From Roseateles oligotrophus (lineage in GTDB: Bacteria > Pseudomonadota > Gammaproteobacteria > Burkholderiales > Burkholderiaceae_C), in NCBI RefSeq assembly GCF_025717515.1, contig NZ_JAJIRN010000008.1, positions 62,001 through 126,000 on the forward strand: a stretch of 64,000 nucleotides of DNA, in the 5' to 3' direction. Positions 27,473 through 38,558 of the stretch are shown here, one piece after another. The number at the start of each line of letters is the position of its first letter. Position 1 is the stretch's first letter. Under the pieces are notes generated by a model. That model was not told where the DNA came from and made no database searches. It saw only the letters and a list, made by a program, of their open reading frames with translations. Both the position numbers and the translations under genes were made by a program.

Positions 27473-28768
27473 ATGTCCCATCAAGACTTGTACCGCAAGA
27501 AGTTGGCCACTTGTGAAGATGCTTTGGGGCTGCTGCGCGACGGCGACTTCATCATCATCCCCACCGGCGTGGGCGAGCCGCCGACGCTGCTGACGGCTTT
27601 GTCCGACGCACGCCGGCGCTTTCACGACATCAAGCTGGGGCAGATTCTGGCGGTGCGTAAATACGGCTACTTTGACCCCGAGACCGTGGATCATGTGCGC
27701 CATGTCTCGTTCTTCTACGGCGCCGCCTCCCGGGCCGGCGGGCAGGCGGGTTATGTCGATTTCATTCCCAGCTACTTCTCCGAAATGCCCGGCCTGATCG
27801 CCCGCAAGCTGATTCCCGCCGATGTGGTCTTGAGCATGGCCTCGCCGATGGATGCGCATGGCTACTTTTCGCTCAGCCTGGGGGCGGACTACACGATGGC
27901 TGCGTTGAAGCAGGCGCGGGCGATCGTCTTGGAAGTCAACCCCAACGTGCCCTTTGCCAACGGCAATTGCCAGATCCACATCTCGCAGGTGACGGCGCTG
28001 ATCGAAAGCAGCGATGCCGTGACCGAGGTGGGCCTGCCCAAGATCGGTCCGGTTCAGGAGGCGATCGGCAAATATGTGGCCGATATGATCGAAGACGGCT
28101 CGACGCTGCAGATCGGTTATGGCGGAATTCCCGATGCGGTGGTGATGCAGCTCAGCGCCAAGCATGACCTGGGCGTACATACCGAGATGATCGGCGATGG
28201 CATCCTCAGCCTGGTGGAATGCGGGGCGGTCACCAACCGACGCAAGAACTATCTGCCCGGCAAGATGGTCGCGACCTTTGCGCTCGGTTCGCAAAAGCTT
28301 TATCGCTTTATGGACCGCAATCCGGGCCTGGAGATGCATCCGGTCGACTTCACCAATGACCCCTATCTGGCCGGCCAGAACGACAATCTGGTTGCCATCA
28401 ACGCGACGCTGCAGATCGATTTGCTGGGGCAATGCGGTTCGGAATCCTTGGGCTCCACGCCCTACTCGGGCACCGGCGGGCAGAGCGATTTTGTGCGGGC
28501 CGCCAATCGCTCGAAAGGCGGCAAGGCCTTTATCGTGCTGCCGTCCACAGCCAAAGGCGACAGCATCAGCCGCATCGTCCCGCAGCTGTCGCCCGGCACC
28601 CATATGAGCACCAGCAAGAACGACATCAACTATGTGGTCAGCGAGTTCGGCGTGGCGCAGTTGCGCGGCAAATCAGCCAAGCAGCGGGCAATGGAGTTGA
28701 TCTCGATTGCCCATCCGGACTTCCGCGCCGAATTGCGCGAAGCCGCCAAGGCGATCAATCTGCTGTAG
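27473..28768 (+). CDS. Acetyl-CoA hydrolase/transferase family CoA-transferase
   Basis: 431 aa class I CoA-transferase of the 4-hydroxybutyrate/butyryl-CoA:acetate type. The N-terminal half has PTGVGEPPTLL. The C-terminal half has IQIGYGG-like LQIGYGGIPDAVV, the segment GVHTEMIGDGILSLVE with the catalytic Glu, and a late GTGGQSDFVRAANRSKGGKAF that lines the CoA site. It moves CoA between acetate and a short acyl-CoA; the acyl partner is not determinable here. It ends 9 bp from a convergent gene. Confidence 0.9.
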   Translation: MSHQDLYRKKLATCEDALGLLRDGDFIIIPTGVGEPPTLLTALSDARRRFHDIKLGQILAVRKYGYFDPETVDHVRHVSFFYGAASRAGGQAGYVDFIPSYFSEMPGLIARKLIPADVVLSMASPMDAHGYFSLSLGADYTMAALKQARAIVLEVNPNVPFANGNCQIHISQVTALIESSDAVTEVGLPKIGPVQEAIGKYVADMIEDGSTLQIGYGGIPDAVVMQLSAKHDLGVHTEMIGDGILSLVECGAVTNRRKNYLPGKMVATFALGSQKLYRFMDRNPGLEMHPVDFTNDPYLAGQNDNLVAINATLQIDLLGQCGSESLGSTPYSGTGGQSDFVRAANRSKGGKAFIVLPSTAKGDSISRIVPQLSPGTHMSTSKNDINYVVSEFGVAQLRGKSAKQRAMELISIAHPDFRAELREAAKAINLL

Positions 28769-28777
28769 GGATAAGGT

Positions 28778-29296
28778 TCAATCCAGCCGGTAGTTCAATT
28801 CGTAGAAATGCACGCCGGCTTCGATGCGCAGAATCAGCTCGCCGCTGATGCCTGCCAGCTCGCCCAGGCCCGAGCCGGGCACGACGCTGATGCGCAGGTC
28901 CTGCTTGCCAGCACTCATCAGCCCCAGATGAGCGAGCGCAAAGCTGCCTTTGCGGCCTTGCAATTCGCCTACGAAGGATTCGAGCGCGGTGTAGGCGGCC
29001 TCGCCGATCTGCGGCTGGCCGGCCATCTGCATTTCGCCGATGGCGCTGCCCGTCATGTCGCCGCTGTATTGCTTCCTTAGGCTGCGTTTGAACAAGGGCG
29101 CGCCACCGACCGGGCCGCTCAAGGCCTCAGGAGGGCCAATTTTGACTTCAAATCCGCCTTTGGCGCTTGAGGTGCTTGCTGCCGGGTTGGCTGCACTGGC
29201 TGTTGCGTTCATTGATTGACTCCACAATGTGATCAGGCCGGCCGAGCTTGCCAGCAAGCTACGGCGTTGAATTGGAAATTTCGAACTTTTTGGCAT
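28778..29296 (-). CDS. DUF3224-family protein with possible Tat signal
   Basis: The body resembles the DUF3224 lipocalin-like fold: FEVKIGPPEALSG, RSLRKQYSGDMTGSAIGEM, GELQGRKGSFALAHLG, VVPGSGLGELAGISGELIL. From the ATG at 29296 the N-terminus reads IQRRSLLASSAGLITLW and then ATASA, which resembles a twin-arginine signal peptide. But the inner ATG at 29212 has the better ribosome site (GGAG, 7 nt) and would give a 144-aa cytosolic protein. The upstream start shares its CATG with the divergent AraC gene. Confidence 0.8.
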   Translation of the reverse strand: MPKSSKFPIQRRSLLASSAGLITLWSQSMNATASAANPAASTSSAKGGFEVKIGPPEALSGPVGGAPLFKRSLRKQYSGDMTGSAIGEMQMAGQPQIGEAAYTALESFVGELQGRKGSFALAHLGLMSAGKQDLRISVVPGSGLGELAGISGELILRIEAGVHFYELNYRLD

Positions 29297-30242
29297 GAAC
29301 GCATCATCCACTCTCGATCGTGCGCTGGCTTGTACAAACCCGACAGGCGAGCTGGGCGCTGCGCAAAACAGGCAGTTGAGTGAGCGTGCGCTGCTGGCCT
29401 CGGCAAGCGCTGGGCAAACGGCGCTGCCGTTTCAATTGCATCGCTACCCGGTCAGCGAGGCGCTGTCGCCTTGGCTGGACTTTCATTGGTTGATCGAATG
29501 GGATTTGCCGGCCGGACAGGAGCACAGCCAGCGCGTGCTGCCCTATCCGAACACCCATCTGGTTTTTGAGGCCGGCGCGACGGCGCTGCATGGGGTCGCG
29601 CGTGGCGTCTTTGTGCGAGGCCTGCATGGGCGTGGCCGGGTCCATGGTCTGCGCTTCAAATGCGGCGGTCTGCGCCCTTGGTTGAACGGCTCCGTCCAGG
29701 CCTTGAGCGGGCGTCAAGTGCTGCTGGGCGAGGCTTTGGCTTGGGCCGAGCCGGCGCATGTCTTGCGCGCCGAACAAGCGGTGTTGGGCGCTGGCTCGCA
29801 TCGGCAGGCCATCAAGGCGGCCGAGGCCTTGTTGTTGGGCCATCTGCCGGCCATGGACCCCTGGGTGGCTAGAGTCGATGCGGCCGTGCAGCAAGTGATG
29901 CAGGACAGCAGCCTCACGCGGGTCGCTGAACTGCAAGCCTTGCTCGGCTTGACGGCCGGCAGCGAGCGGACCTTGCAGCGCCGCTTTGCCGACAGCCTGG
30001 GTGTCTCGCCCAAGTGGGTGATCCAGCGGGCGCGCCTGCAAGACGCGCTGCAGGCGCTGGCACAAGAGCAGGCACCGGGCTTTGCCGATTTGGCCTTGCA
30101 CCTGGGTTTTTGCGATCAAGCGCACTTCAGCCGTTGTTTTCGCCAAACGACCGGGCAGACACCGGCCCAGTACCGCTTGGCCCTGGCTCGCAGCATGGAG
30201 AATAGCCATCATCCGGATACTGCGCAGCGGCCTCAAACATGA
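29295..30242 (+). CDS. AraC-family transcriptional regulator
   Basis: 315 aa. The N-terminal ~170 residues resemble the domain found in many uncharacterised AraC regulators (LHRYPVSEALSPWLDFHWLIEWDLP, VLPYPNTHLVFE, LRFKCGGLRPWL). The C-terminal HTH_18 is clear: GSERTLQRRFADSLGVSPKWVIQRARLQDA and FADLALHLGFCDQAHFSRCFRQTTGQTPAQYR. It is divergent from the DUF3224 gene with shared start bases, a common arrangement for a regulator and its target. It overlaps the SDR gene downstream by ATGA. Confidence 0.93.
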   Translation: MNASSTLDRALACTNPTGELGAAQNRQLSERALLASASAGQTALPFQLHRYPVSEALSPWLDFHWLIEWDLPAGQEHSQRVLPYPNTHLVFEAGATALHGVARGVFVRGLHGRGRVHGLRFKCGGLRPWLNGSVQALSGRQVLLGEALAWAEPAHVLRAEQAVLGAGSHRQAIKAAEALLLGHLPAMDPWVARVDAAVQQVMQDSSLTRVAELQALLGLTAGSERTLQRRFADSLGVSPKWVIQRARLQDALQALAQEQAPGFADLALHLGFCDQAHFSRCFRQTTGQTPAQYRLALARSMENSHHPDTAQRPQT

Positions 30243-31246
30243 AATTACTGATACTCGGTGGTACTCAATTCCTTGGCCGCCATGTCGCCGAATTGGCGCT
30301 CGCCAGCGGGCATGAAGTCACCTTGTTCAATCGCGGCAATCATGGTGCCGGTTTGTTTCCGGGAGTCGAGCAACTGAAGGGCGACCGCCTGCTCGATCTT
30401 TCGGCGCTGCGCGGCCGCCGCTGGGATGCGGTCTTCGACGCCAGTTGCTATTTGCCCAGCGCGGCCCGCCGCAGTGCCGAGTTGTTGGCGGATCAGGTCG
30501 AGCATTATTGTCTGATCAGCTCGATTTCGGTCTTCCCGCAGATCAATGCCGATACCGTCGAAACTTCGAGTTTGGCTGTCTTGACGGCCGAGCAAGTCGC
30601 GGCGGCCGAGGCTCAGGCCGTCGGTACCGGTTCCAAATCCGGCGGCGGTTACGGCGCGGCTTATGGCGGGTTGAAGGCCTTGTGCGAGCAAGAGTTGACG
30701 CGCGTGATGGGGCCGCGCGCGCTGATCGTGCGGCCCGGTTTCATCATCGGACCTTATGACTACAGCCCGCGCCTGCGCTATTGGCTAGACCGCATGAGCG
30801 AGGGCGGGCGGGTGCTGGCGCCGGGCCGGCCACAGCGCGCCCTGCGTTTGATCGATGCGCGCGACATCGCCACCTGGTGCCTCGATCTTGCCGAGCGGCG
30901 GCGCGGCGGCGTCTTCAATGCCAGCGGGCCCGATGGGCAAACCATGGGCGAATTGCTGGCGGCCTGCAATACCGCCACTGGCGCCAGGTCTGAATGGGTC
31001 TGGCTCGGTGAGGATGAGTTGCTGGCCGCCGGCGTGCAGCCCTTTCAGGACTTACCGTATTGGTTGGCGGGGGCCGATAACGCGATGATGGAGGTTCGCA
31101 GTGTGGCGGCCATGGCGGCCGGTCTGCGCTTTCGGCCTTTGCTGGCGTCGCTCGGCGACACGACTGCTTGGCTGCAAGGTCAGCCGCCTTTGCCTTCCAA
31201 TGGCCTGAGCCGAGCGCGCGAGCAGGCCTTGTTGGCCCATCATTGA
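30239..31246 (+). CDS. NAD-dependent epimerase/dehydratase (extended SDR)
   Basis: 335 aa. The Rossmann start MKLLILGGTQFLGRHVAELAL has the G-x-x-G-x-x-G-like dinucleotide loop. Further features are DAVFDASCYLP, a Ser-rich strand LISSISVF, and YGGLK as the YxxxK catalytic pair. It resembles the atypical SDR group related to mRNA-binding/isoflavone-reductase-like proteins rather than a named sugar epimerase. It is translationally coupled to the AraC gene. Confidence 0.88.
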   Translation: MKLLILGGTQFLGRHVAELALASGHEVTLFNRGNHGAGLFPGVEQLKGDRLLDLSALRGRRWDAVFDASCYLPSAARRSAELLADQVEHYCLISSISVFPQINADTVETSSLAVLTAEQVAAAEAQAVGTGSKSGGGYGAAYGGLKALCEQELTRVMGPRALIVRPGFIIGPYDYSPRLRYWLDRMSEGGRVLAPGRPQRALRLIDARDIATWCLDLAERRRGGVFNASGPDGQTMGELLAACNTATGARSEWVWLGEDELLAAGVQPFQDLPYWLAGADNAMMEVRSVAAMAAGLRFRPLLASLGDTTAWLQGQPPLPSNGLSRAREQALLAHH

Positions 31247-31307
31247 ATTGGGAGCAGGGAAAACTGTTGCGGAACGAAAGTTTAGGGGGCTTGATTTGCA
31301 GGACTTG

Positions 31308-33458
31308 ATGCGATTGAAGGCAGCGCTGCTGATGTGCCTGGCCCTTGCGCTGTGCATGTTCGGCTCGGCGCGAGCGTTGCCTCGCGAGAATGGTTCGATA
31401 CCGTTCGATGCAGACCAACTCGCCTGGATTGCGGCGCACAAGAACCAAGTCCTGAGCGTCGGTTTTGATCCCTTTGCCGGCGTGGATAGTTTCGAGTTTC
31501 AAGGGCGGCGCATCGGCCTCTTGCCCGCCTTGTTGAGCGATATGCAGGTCCAACTGGGGCTGCGCCTGGAAGCGGCGGAGGTGAAGAGTTGGGATGATGC
31601 CTACAGCCGCTTCTTGGCCGGCAAGATTGATCTGCTCTACGGCGCTAACCCGACGCCCGAGCGGGAAAAAGTCATGCGCTTTACCCGGGCCGCGCAAAAG
31701 TACCCCTATGTGGTGTTCGCGCGCAAGGACTCGCTGGTGCAGACCCTGGGTGATCTGGACGGCAAAAAAGTGGGGTTTCTGGCCAATGACTTTGTGATCG
31801 AGCAACTGCCCGCCGAGTTCCCCAATATTCATATTCGGGTGAATAGCTTCGAGGATCAACGCGAAGGATTGAAGGCCTTGGTGGCGGGCGAGGTGGACGG
31901 CTTTGTCACCGCAGGCGGCGGCGTCGAGTACGAGTTCTTGATTGATTTTCCAACCCTGACCCTGGTCGCGGAAATCAAGGCCATCACATCTGACATGACT
32001 TTTGCGGTTGCCAGGGACCGGGCGGTCTTGGGCCAGATCATCGATCGCTATTTGGAGCATCGCCGCCTCATCATCCAGACGCTGTCCCTGGACGCTCGCC
32101 GCAGCTACAACCGCAAGGTGCTGCGGCTCAGCGAGGCCGAACTGGGCTGGCTGGCTCAACACGGCGAGGCGGTGGTGGGGGTGGCCGAGGACTATCTGCC
32201 TTTTGACTATTTCCACAATGGCGAATACAAGGGCATTGCCGGCGCCACCTTGGACCGGATTGGTGATTTGATCGGCATTCGCTTCAAGGTTGTCGGTGGC
32301 TCGTTTGCCAAGATGCTTGAGCGGGCTCAAGCGGGTGAGGTGCATGTGCTGAATCTGGCCAAGACCGCCGATAGGCAAGAATACTTCCTGTTCCCGCGCG
32401 CCATCAGCACCGAGCGCGACATCATCGTGGGACTCAAAAGCAGCCCGCCGGTGCAAGATGTTTACGGCCTTGATGGCCGGCGTGTGGCGGTCATCGATGG
32501 CTTCTGGCATGAGGAGTATTTGCGCAAGAATTTGAAGGCGCCCCATATCGTCAAGACCAGTGACATCATGGCCTCGCTGCGACTGCTGCGGGCCGGCAAG
32601 GTCGACTACTTGATTGAGAATCCGACCGTCGTCGAGTTCTATATCAATGGTCTGGGGTATACCGACTTGGTCAAGCGCGGCAGTACGTCCAAGGACTCAT
32701 TTGTCTATTTCGGCGTCAGCCGTCAGCAGCCCGAGTTGGCGGCCATCATGGACAAGGTCATCCCCTTGATTCAGTTTGACGAGATGAAGTACCTGGGCAT
32801 TCAGACGGTGCCGACCTTGCGCAATGAGGCGAATCGTCAATTGACGATGATGTTGGCGGCGCTGGCCGTGGCCATGCTGTTTATATTGGCTCTGACCTTG
32901 CGGACGGTGCGCAAGCTGGCTGAACAAAAGGCCAAGACGCAGTTTTTGCATGAGCGCGAGCATCTGCTCTATACCGACAGCCTGACCGGGTTTCATAATC
33001 GCAATTACTTCAGCCAGAAGGCGGATGCCACGGTCAATGTGAATTTCCCGCAGGCGATCGTGGTGGCCGATATGAATAACCTCAAGCGCGTCAATGACAG
33101 CCATGGTCATGCGGCTGGAGATAGCTTGATCAAGGCCTTTGCCGCTGCGGCGCTGGCTCAATGGCCGCGGGCCGACTGCTACCGAATAGGCGGCGATGAG
33201 TTTGTGTTCATCCTGCCCGATTGTGCCGAGCAGCATGTGGCTGGCGAACTGGAGGCCTTGCGGCGGCGCTGCCAGCTGACTCGGTTTGAAGTGGCTCCCG
33301 GGGTTTGGATCAGCCCAAGTGCAGCATTGGGCCATGCCCTTAGGGCCGATGCCGACAGCTCATTGCAAGCTTGCATTGCCAGGGCCGACGAGCGCATGTA
33401 TGCAGCCAAGGCCAGCATGAAGAAGCGCCGTACCGATGCTCCTTCCGAGCCTGATTGA
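31308..33458 (+). CDS. Diguanylate cyclase with two periplasmic substrate-binding domains
   Basis: 716 aa from ATG 31308. A signal/anchor (MRLKAALLMCLALALCMFG) is followed by two SBP_bac_3-type modules in tandem (about 35-275 and 285-520, each with the R-D/E-rich 'ADRQEYF' or 'TPEREKVMRFT' segment). A membrane helix lies near 530-550 (MMLAALAVAMLFILAL), then a linker and a GGDEF domain (DSLTGFHNRNYF, YRIGGDEFVFIL). The catalytic motif is intact. A canonical RxxD inhibitory site five residues before it is not seen. It senses small solutes outside and makes c-di-GMP inside, like BvgS-type input on a cyclase. Confidence 0.92.
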   Translation: MRLKAALLMCLALALCMFGSARALPRENGSIPFDADQLAWIAAHKNQVLSVGFDPFAGVDSFEFQGRRIGLLPALLSDMQVQLGLRLEAAEVKSWDDAYSRFLAGKIDLLYGANPTPEREKVMRFTRAAQKYPYVVFARKDSLVQTLGDLDGKKVGFLANDFVIEQLPAEFPNIHIRVNSFEDQREGLKALVAGEVDGFVTAGGGVEYEFLIDFPTLTLVAEIKAITSDMTFAVARDRAVLGQIIDRYLEHRRLIIQTLSLDARRSYNRKVLRLSEAELGWLAQHGEAVVGVAEDYLPFDYFHNGEYKGIAGATLDRIGDLIGIRFKVVGGSFAKMLERAQAGEVHVLNLAKTADRQEYFLFPRAISTERDIIVGLKSSPPVQDVYGLDGRRVAVIDGFWHEEYLRKNLKAPHIVKTSDIMASLRLLRAGKVDYLIENPTVVEFYINGLGYTDLVKRGSTSKDSFVYFGVSRQQPELAAIMDKVIPLIQFDEMKYLGIQTVPTLRNEANRQLTMMLAALAVAMLFILALTLRTVRKLAEQKAKTQFLHEREHLLYTDSLTGFHNRNYFSQKADATVNVNFPQAIVVADMNNLKRVNDSHGHAAGDSLIKAFAAAALAQWPRADCYRIGGDEFVFILPDCAEQHVAGELEALRRRCQLTRFEVAPGVWISPSAALGHALRADADSSLQACIARADERMYAAKASMKKRRTDAPSEPD

Positions 33459-33510
33459 ATTTTCGCTTGGCTGCCGATGCGCTGTCTTGTTCTGCTGGAA
33501 CCTTGGGAAC

Positions 33511-34515
33511 TTAGTAAGAGCGCTCAACCGATTGCGCGGCGAAGTCCAGCAGCGATTCCCGCCATTTTGTAGGAGGCAAAAGGCTTAGGCACTCGCGCGC
33601 CAGCTTTGCTTCTGCGCGAGCCGCTTCACGGGTGGCTTCAAGGGCTCCGGTGGCGCGGACGATCGCGACGATCTCGCTCAGACGCTCTTGCTCGCCGTGT
33701 TCGATCGCATGCCGCAATAGCGCCCGCTGTTCACTTGAGCCGCGTTCCATGGCAATCAGCAAAGGCAGCGTTGTCTTGCCTTCACGCAAGTCATCGCCAA
33801 CATTTTTGCCCAGCGCTTGGCTGTCGCTTTCGTAGTCGAGCACATCATCGATCAACTGAAAGGCCGTGCCGAGCGCCCGACCGTAGCCGGCACAAGCTTC
33901 TTCGATATCGGGTGGGCTGTCGGCCAAGACCGCGCCAAGCCGGGCGCTGGCCTCAAAGAGCTTGGCAGTTTTGAACCGGATGACGCGCAAGTAACTCTCT
34001 ACGCTGATGTCCGGGTCGTGCATGTTCATCAACTGCAGCACTTCGCCTTCGGCGATCACATTGGTCGCTTCGGCCAAGACTTCCAGCACGCGCATGCGGT
34101 TGACGGACACCATCATCTGGAATGCGCGGGAGTAGAGAAAGTCCCCCACGAGCACGCTGGCGGCGTTGCCGAACAGCGCATTGGCGGTCTGCTTGCCGCG
34201 ACGCAGCGCGGATTCGTCGACGACATCGTCGTGCAGCAAGGTGGCGGTGTGGATGAACTCGACCACGGCAGCCAGTTCAAGCCGCTGTGGGCCGGCGAAA
34301 CCAAGTGCGTTGGCAAACAAAAGCACCAGCTTCGGGCGCATGCGCTTGCCGCCCGCATGGACGATGTAAGCAGCGATTTGATTGATCAGCGCGACCTCTG
34401 AGCCGAGGCGATCCGCAATGACGGCATCGACCTGGAGCATTTCGGCTGCCAATGTGGCAAGCGCGTCGCTGGTTTCGGGGCTTGTGATGGGGGGCGAAGC
34501 AGACGCAGCGTGCAC
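33511..34515 (-). CDS. ispB: Octaprenyl/polyprenyl diphosphate synthase
   Basis: Makes the side chain of ubiquinone by chain elongation from farnesyl diphosphate. The first Asp-rich motif DDVVDES sits after FIHTATLLH, and the second is DDVLDYES; GKRMRPKL binds pyrophosphate. I place the start at the GTG at 34515 (334 aa, family length) because a TATAAT on the minus strand at 34549-34544 would put transcription start just upstream. A longer frame to ATG 34614 adds 33 Pro/Ala-rich residues. It is divergent from rplU, as in many proteobacteria. Confidence 0.92.
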   Translation of the reverse strand: MHAASASPPITSPETSDALATLAAEMLQVDAVIADRLGSEVALINQIAAYIVHAGGKRMRPKLVLLFANALGFAGPQRLELAAVVEFIHTATLLHDDVVDESALRRGKQTANALFGNAASVLVGDFLYSRAFQMMVSVNRMRVLEVLAEATNVIAEGEVLQLMNMHDPDISVESYLRVIRFKTAKLFEASARLGAVLADSPPDIEEACAGYGRALGTAFQLIDDVLDYESDSQALGKNVGDDLREGKTTLPLLIAMERGSSEQRALLRHAIEHGEQERLSEIVAIVRATGALEATREAARAEAKLARECLSLLPPTKWRESLLDFAAQSVERSY

Positions 34516-34543
34516 GCTCGGATCTCGTTTGAATGGAGCTTGG

Positions 34544-34549
34544 ATTATA
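34544..34549 (-). promoter_or_regulatory. Candidate -10 element for ispB
   Basis: A perfect TATAAT on the minus strand, about 30 bp upstream of the proposed ispB start. The -35 position is GC-rich and not recognisable, so this is weak support on its own; its main value is in choosing the start. Confidence 0.4.
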
Positions 34550-34632
34550 GGGAGTGGCCCAGCAGGGGTGGCCGGAGCTTGGCCGGGATTGTGCGTCAGA
34601 GTTGGCGCTGTCAAGCCCCGTGCTTGCGTGAT

Positions 34633-34661
34633 TTGGAAAATTTCTTTGGGCGTGCTAAACT
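34633..34661 (+). promoter_or_regulatory. Sigma-70 promoter of rplU-rpmA
   Basis: TTGGAA, a 17-bp spacer and TAAACT, with a G-C extended context, about 108 bp upstream of the rplU start. The leader that follows is moderately G/T-rich; no terminator-like hairpin was found in it. Confidence 0.65.
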
Positions 34662-34769
34662 CGTCGGCTCTGCGCTTCTTGAAGGCTGCGGAGTTGAGGC
34701 CTGTGGGTCTGCTGAGTTGCTTTGGCTACTCGGCGAGGCTTTACGGGTGGTTTAATTGAAAGGGCTGAT

Positions 34770-35081
34770 ATGTACGCGGTCATAAAAACCGGCGGTAAGC
34801 AATATAAAGTTGCTGCCGGCGAAAAGATCAAAATAGAACAGATTGCTGCGGATGTTGGCCAAGAGATTGTGATCGACCAAGTTCTCGCCGTTGGTAGCGG
34901 CGCGGATCTGAAGGTTGGCACTCCCTTGGTTGCTGGCGCAAGCGTCAATGCCACTGTTGTGGCTCACGGTAAGCACGACAAAGTGCGCATCTTCAAGATG
35001 CGTCGTCGTAAGCACTACAAGAAGAGTCAAGGCCATCGCCAGACGTATACCGAGCTGTTGATCAGCACGGTGAACGGCTGA
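34770..35081 (+). CDS. rplU: 50S ribosomal protein L21
   Basis: 103 aa, full length. [14 protein letters not shown] at the start and the basic [21 protein letters not shown] near the end are diagnostic. It binds 23S rRNA and is co-transcribed with rpmA 42 bp downstream. An in-frame extension upstream lies in the leader and is ignored. Confidence 0.98.
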   Translation: MYAVIKTGGKQYKVAAGEKIKIEQIAADVGQEIVIDQVLAVGSGADLKVGTPLVAGASVNATVVAHGKHDKVRIFKMRRRKHYKKSQGHRQTYTELLISTVNG

Positions 35082-35123
35082 TCGAGAGCTGACTTTTTAG
35101 CCAACAGTTCAAGGAGATAATCC

Positions 35124-35381
35124 ATGGCACAGAAAAAGGGCGGCGGTTCAACACGAAACGGCCGCGACTCCAAACCTAAGATGCTCGGTGTGAAGGTCTA
35201 TGGCGGCCAATCCATCTCGGCAGGTTCCATCATCGTGCGTCAGCGCGGTACCAAGTTCCATCCCGGCACCAATGTCGGTATCGGCAAGGACCACACGCTG
35301 TTTGCCTTGATCGACGGCCAAGTGTCGTTCGCCATCAAGGGTGAGAAGAGCCGTCAGACGGTTTTTGTCACCGCTATCTAA
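35124..35381 (+). CDS. rpmA: 50S ribosomal protein L27
   Basis: 85 aa. The N-terminus [16 protein letters not shown] reaches toward the peptidyl-transferase centre, and the body [16 protein letters not shown] is conserved. AAGGAG lies ahead of the start. It has no cleavable N-terminal extension of the Firmicutes kind. Confidence 0.98.
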   Translation: MAQKKGGGSTRNGRDSKPKMLGVKVYGGQSISAGSIIVRQRGTKFHPGTNVGIGKDHTLFALIDGQVSFAIKGEKSRQTVFVTAI

Positions 35382-35402
35382 ATCAGATAGCCGATGAGCA
35401 CC

Positions 35403-35477
35403 GCAAGCGGAGGGCAGCAGCCGACCGCTTGCAGCAGGTGACGCAAAAGCCCCGCCTAGCCGGGGCTTTTGCTTTTT
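35403..35477 (+). terminator. Tandem hairpins ending the rplU-rpmA transcript
   Basis: The first hairpin is GCAAGCGG with CCGCTTGC (35403-35432). The second is a 12-bp stem GCAAAAGCCCCG/CGGGGCTTTTGC (35443-35472) followed by TTTTT, a standard intrinsic terminator. obgE starts 80 bp later, so obgE either reads through or has its own promoter. Confidence 0.85.
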
Positions 35478-35553
35478 GAGGCTGCAGCAAGGCCTGTGTT
35501 CGTCCCCTCGGATGGGCGCCGCTTTGCCTTAACATCAGCCTCAAAGGGCGTAA

Positions 35554-37763
<2,210 letters not shown>

Positions 37764-37770
37764 GTTGAAG

Positions 37771-37800
37771 ATCGAGCCGCATTTAGCGCGGCTTGATTTT
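37771..37800 (+). terminator. Terminator of obgE-proB
   Basis: ATCGAGCCGC and GCGGCTTGAT pair over 10 bp (one G-U in plus-strand RNA) around ATTTAGC and lead into TTTT. It lies between the convergent proB and rppH stops. Read from the other strand the pair becomes A-C and no T-run follows, so it mainly serves proB. Confidence 0.75.
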
Positions 37801-38435
37801 CAGGCGTCGGGCAGCTGGCCGAGCGAGTTCATGGCCTGGTCTTGCGAAGGCTCAGGCTGAGCCTTCACCGTCGGCTCGGCCTGCTGCCCTTGCCCTGGCC
37901 CATAGTCACCCCGGTGCTGCTGCGGCCGCATGCCGCCGCGCAGATAGCGGTTGTGATGGTTGATGCGCGGCAGATAGCGCGCCAGCTCGGTCAAGGCGTT
38001 CTCATAGACCCCGCGCTTGAACTCGATCACGGCTTCAAGTGGCACCCAGTAATCGTTCCAACGCCAAGCGTCGAACTCCGGGTGATTGGTGGCGCGCAAA
38101 TTCATATCGCTGTCGCGACCCATCAATTGCAGCAGGAACCAAATCTGTTTTTGACCGCGGTAATGCCCGCGGGCATCTCGCCTGATGAAGTGGTCGGGCA
38201 CCTCATAGCGCAGCCAATCGCGCGTGCGCGCGATGATTTGCACATGGTCAGGAACAAGCCCCACTTCTTCATGGAGCTCACGGAACATCGCCTGCTCAGG
38301 CGTTTCACCATAGTTAATGCCCCCTTGCGGGAACTGCCAGGAATGGGTGCGGATACGCTTGCCCCAAAACACTTCATTCCTGTGGTTGAGCAGGATGATG
38401 CCGACGTTGGGGCGGAAGCCGTCACGGTCGAGCAT
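37800..38435 (-). CDS. rppH: RNA pyrophosphohydrolase RppH
   Basis: Nudix enzyme that removes pyrophosphate from mRNA 5' ends and so triggers RNase E-dependent decay. The Nudix box is intact: [40 protein letters not shown] at the start fits the family and fixes the ATG at 38435 (211 aa). Beyond about residue 165 there is a Gln/Pro/His-rich tail. It is divergent from proS, as in other Burkholderiales. Confidence 0.95.
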   Translation of the reverse strand: MLDRDGFRPNVGIILLNHRNEVFWGKRIRTHSWQFPQGGINYGETPEQAMFRELHEEVGLVPDHVQIIARTRDWLRYEVPDHFIRRDARGHYRGQKQIWFLLQLMGRDSDMNLRATNHPEFDAWRWNDYWVPLEAVIEFKRGVYENALTELARYLPRINHHNRYLRGGMRPQQHRGDYGPGQGQQAEPTVKAQPEPSQDQAMNSLGQLPDA

Positions 38436-38558
38436 AATCAACCTCGAATCTTTAGTTGCGTCAATTATTGCATTGGGATGCCACCTCGGCAGCCTCATCG
38501 CTAACCCTCACTCACCAAACCCTGCTTGGCCTTTGCGGCCGAGCCTTGCCAAAGCGCC

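Noticed and set aside
30915-32546. 543-codon minus-strand frame across the SDR and cyclase genes
   Set aside because: It spans two confidently assigned plus-strand genes and resembles nothing.
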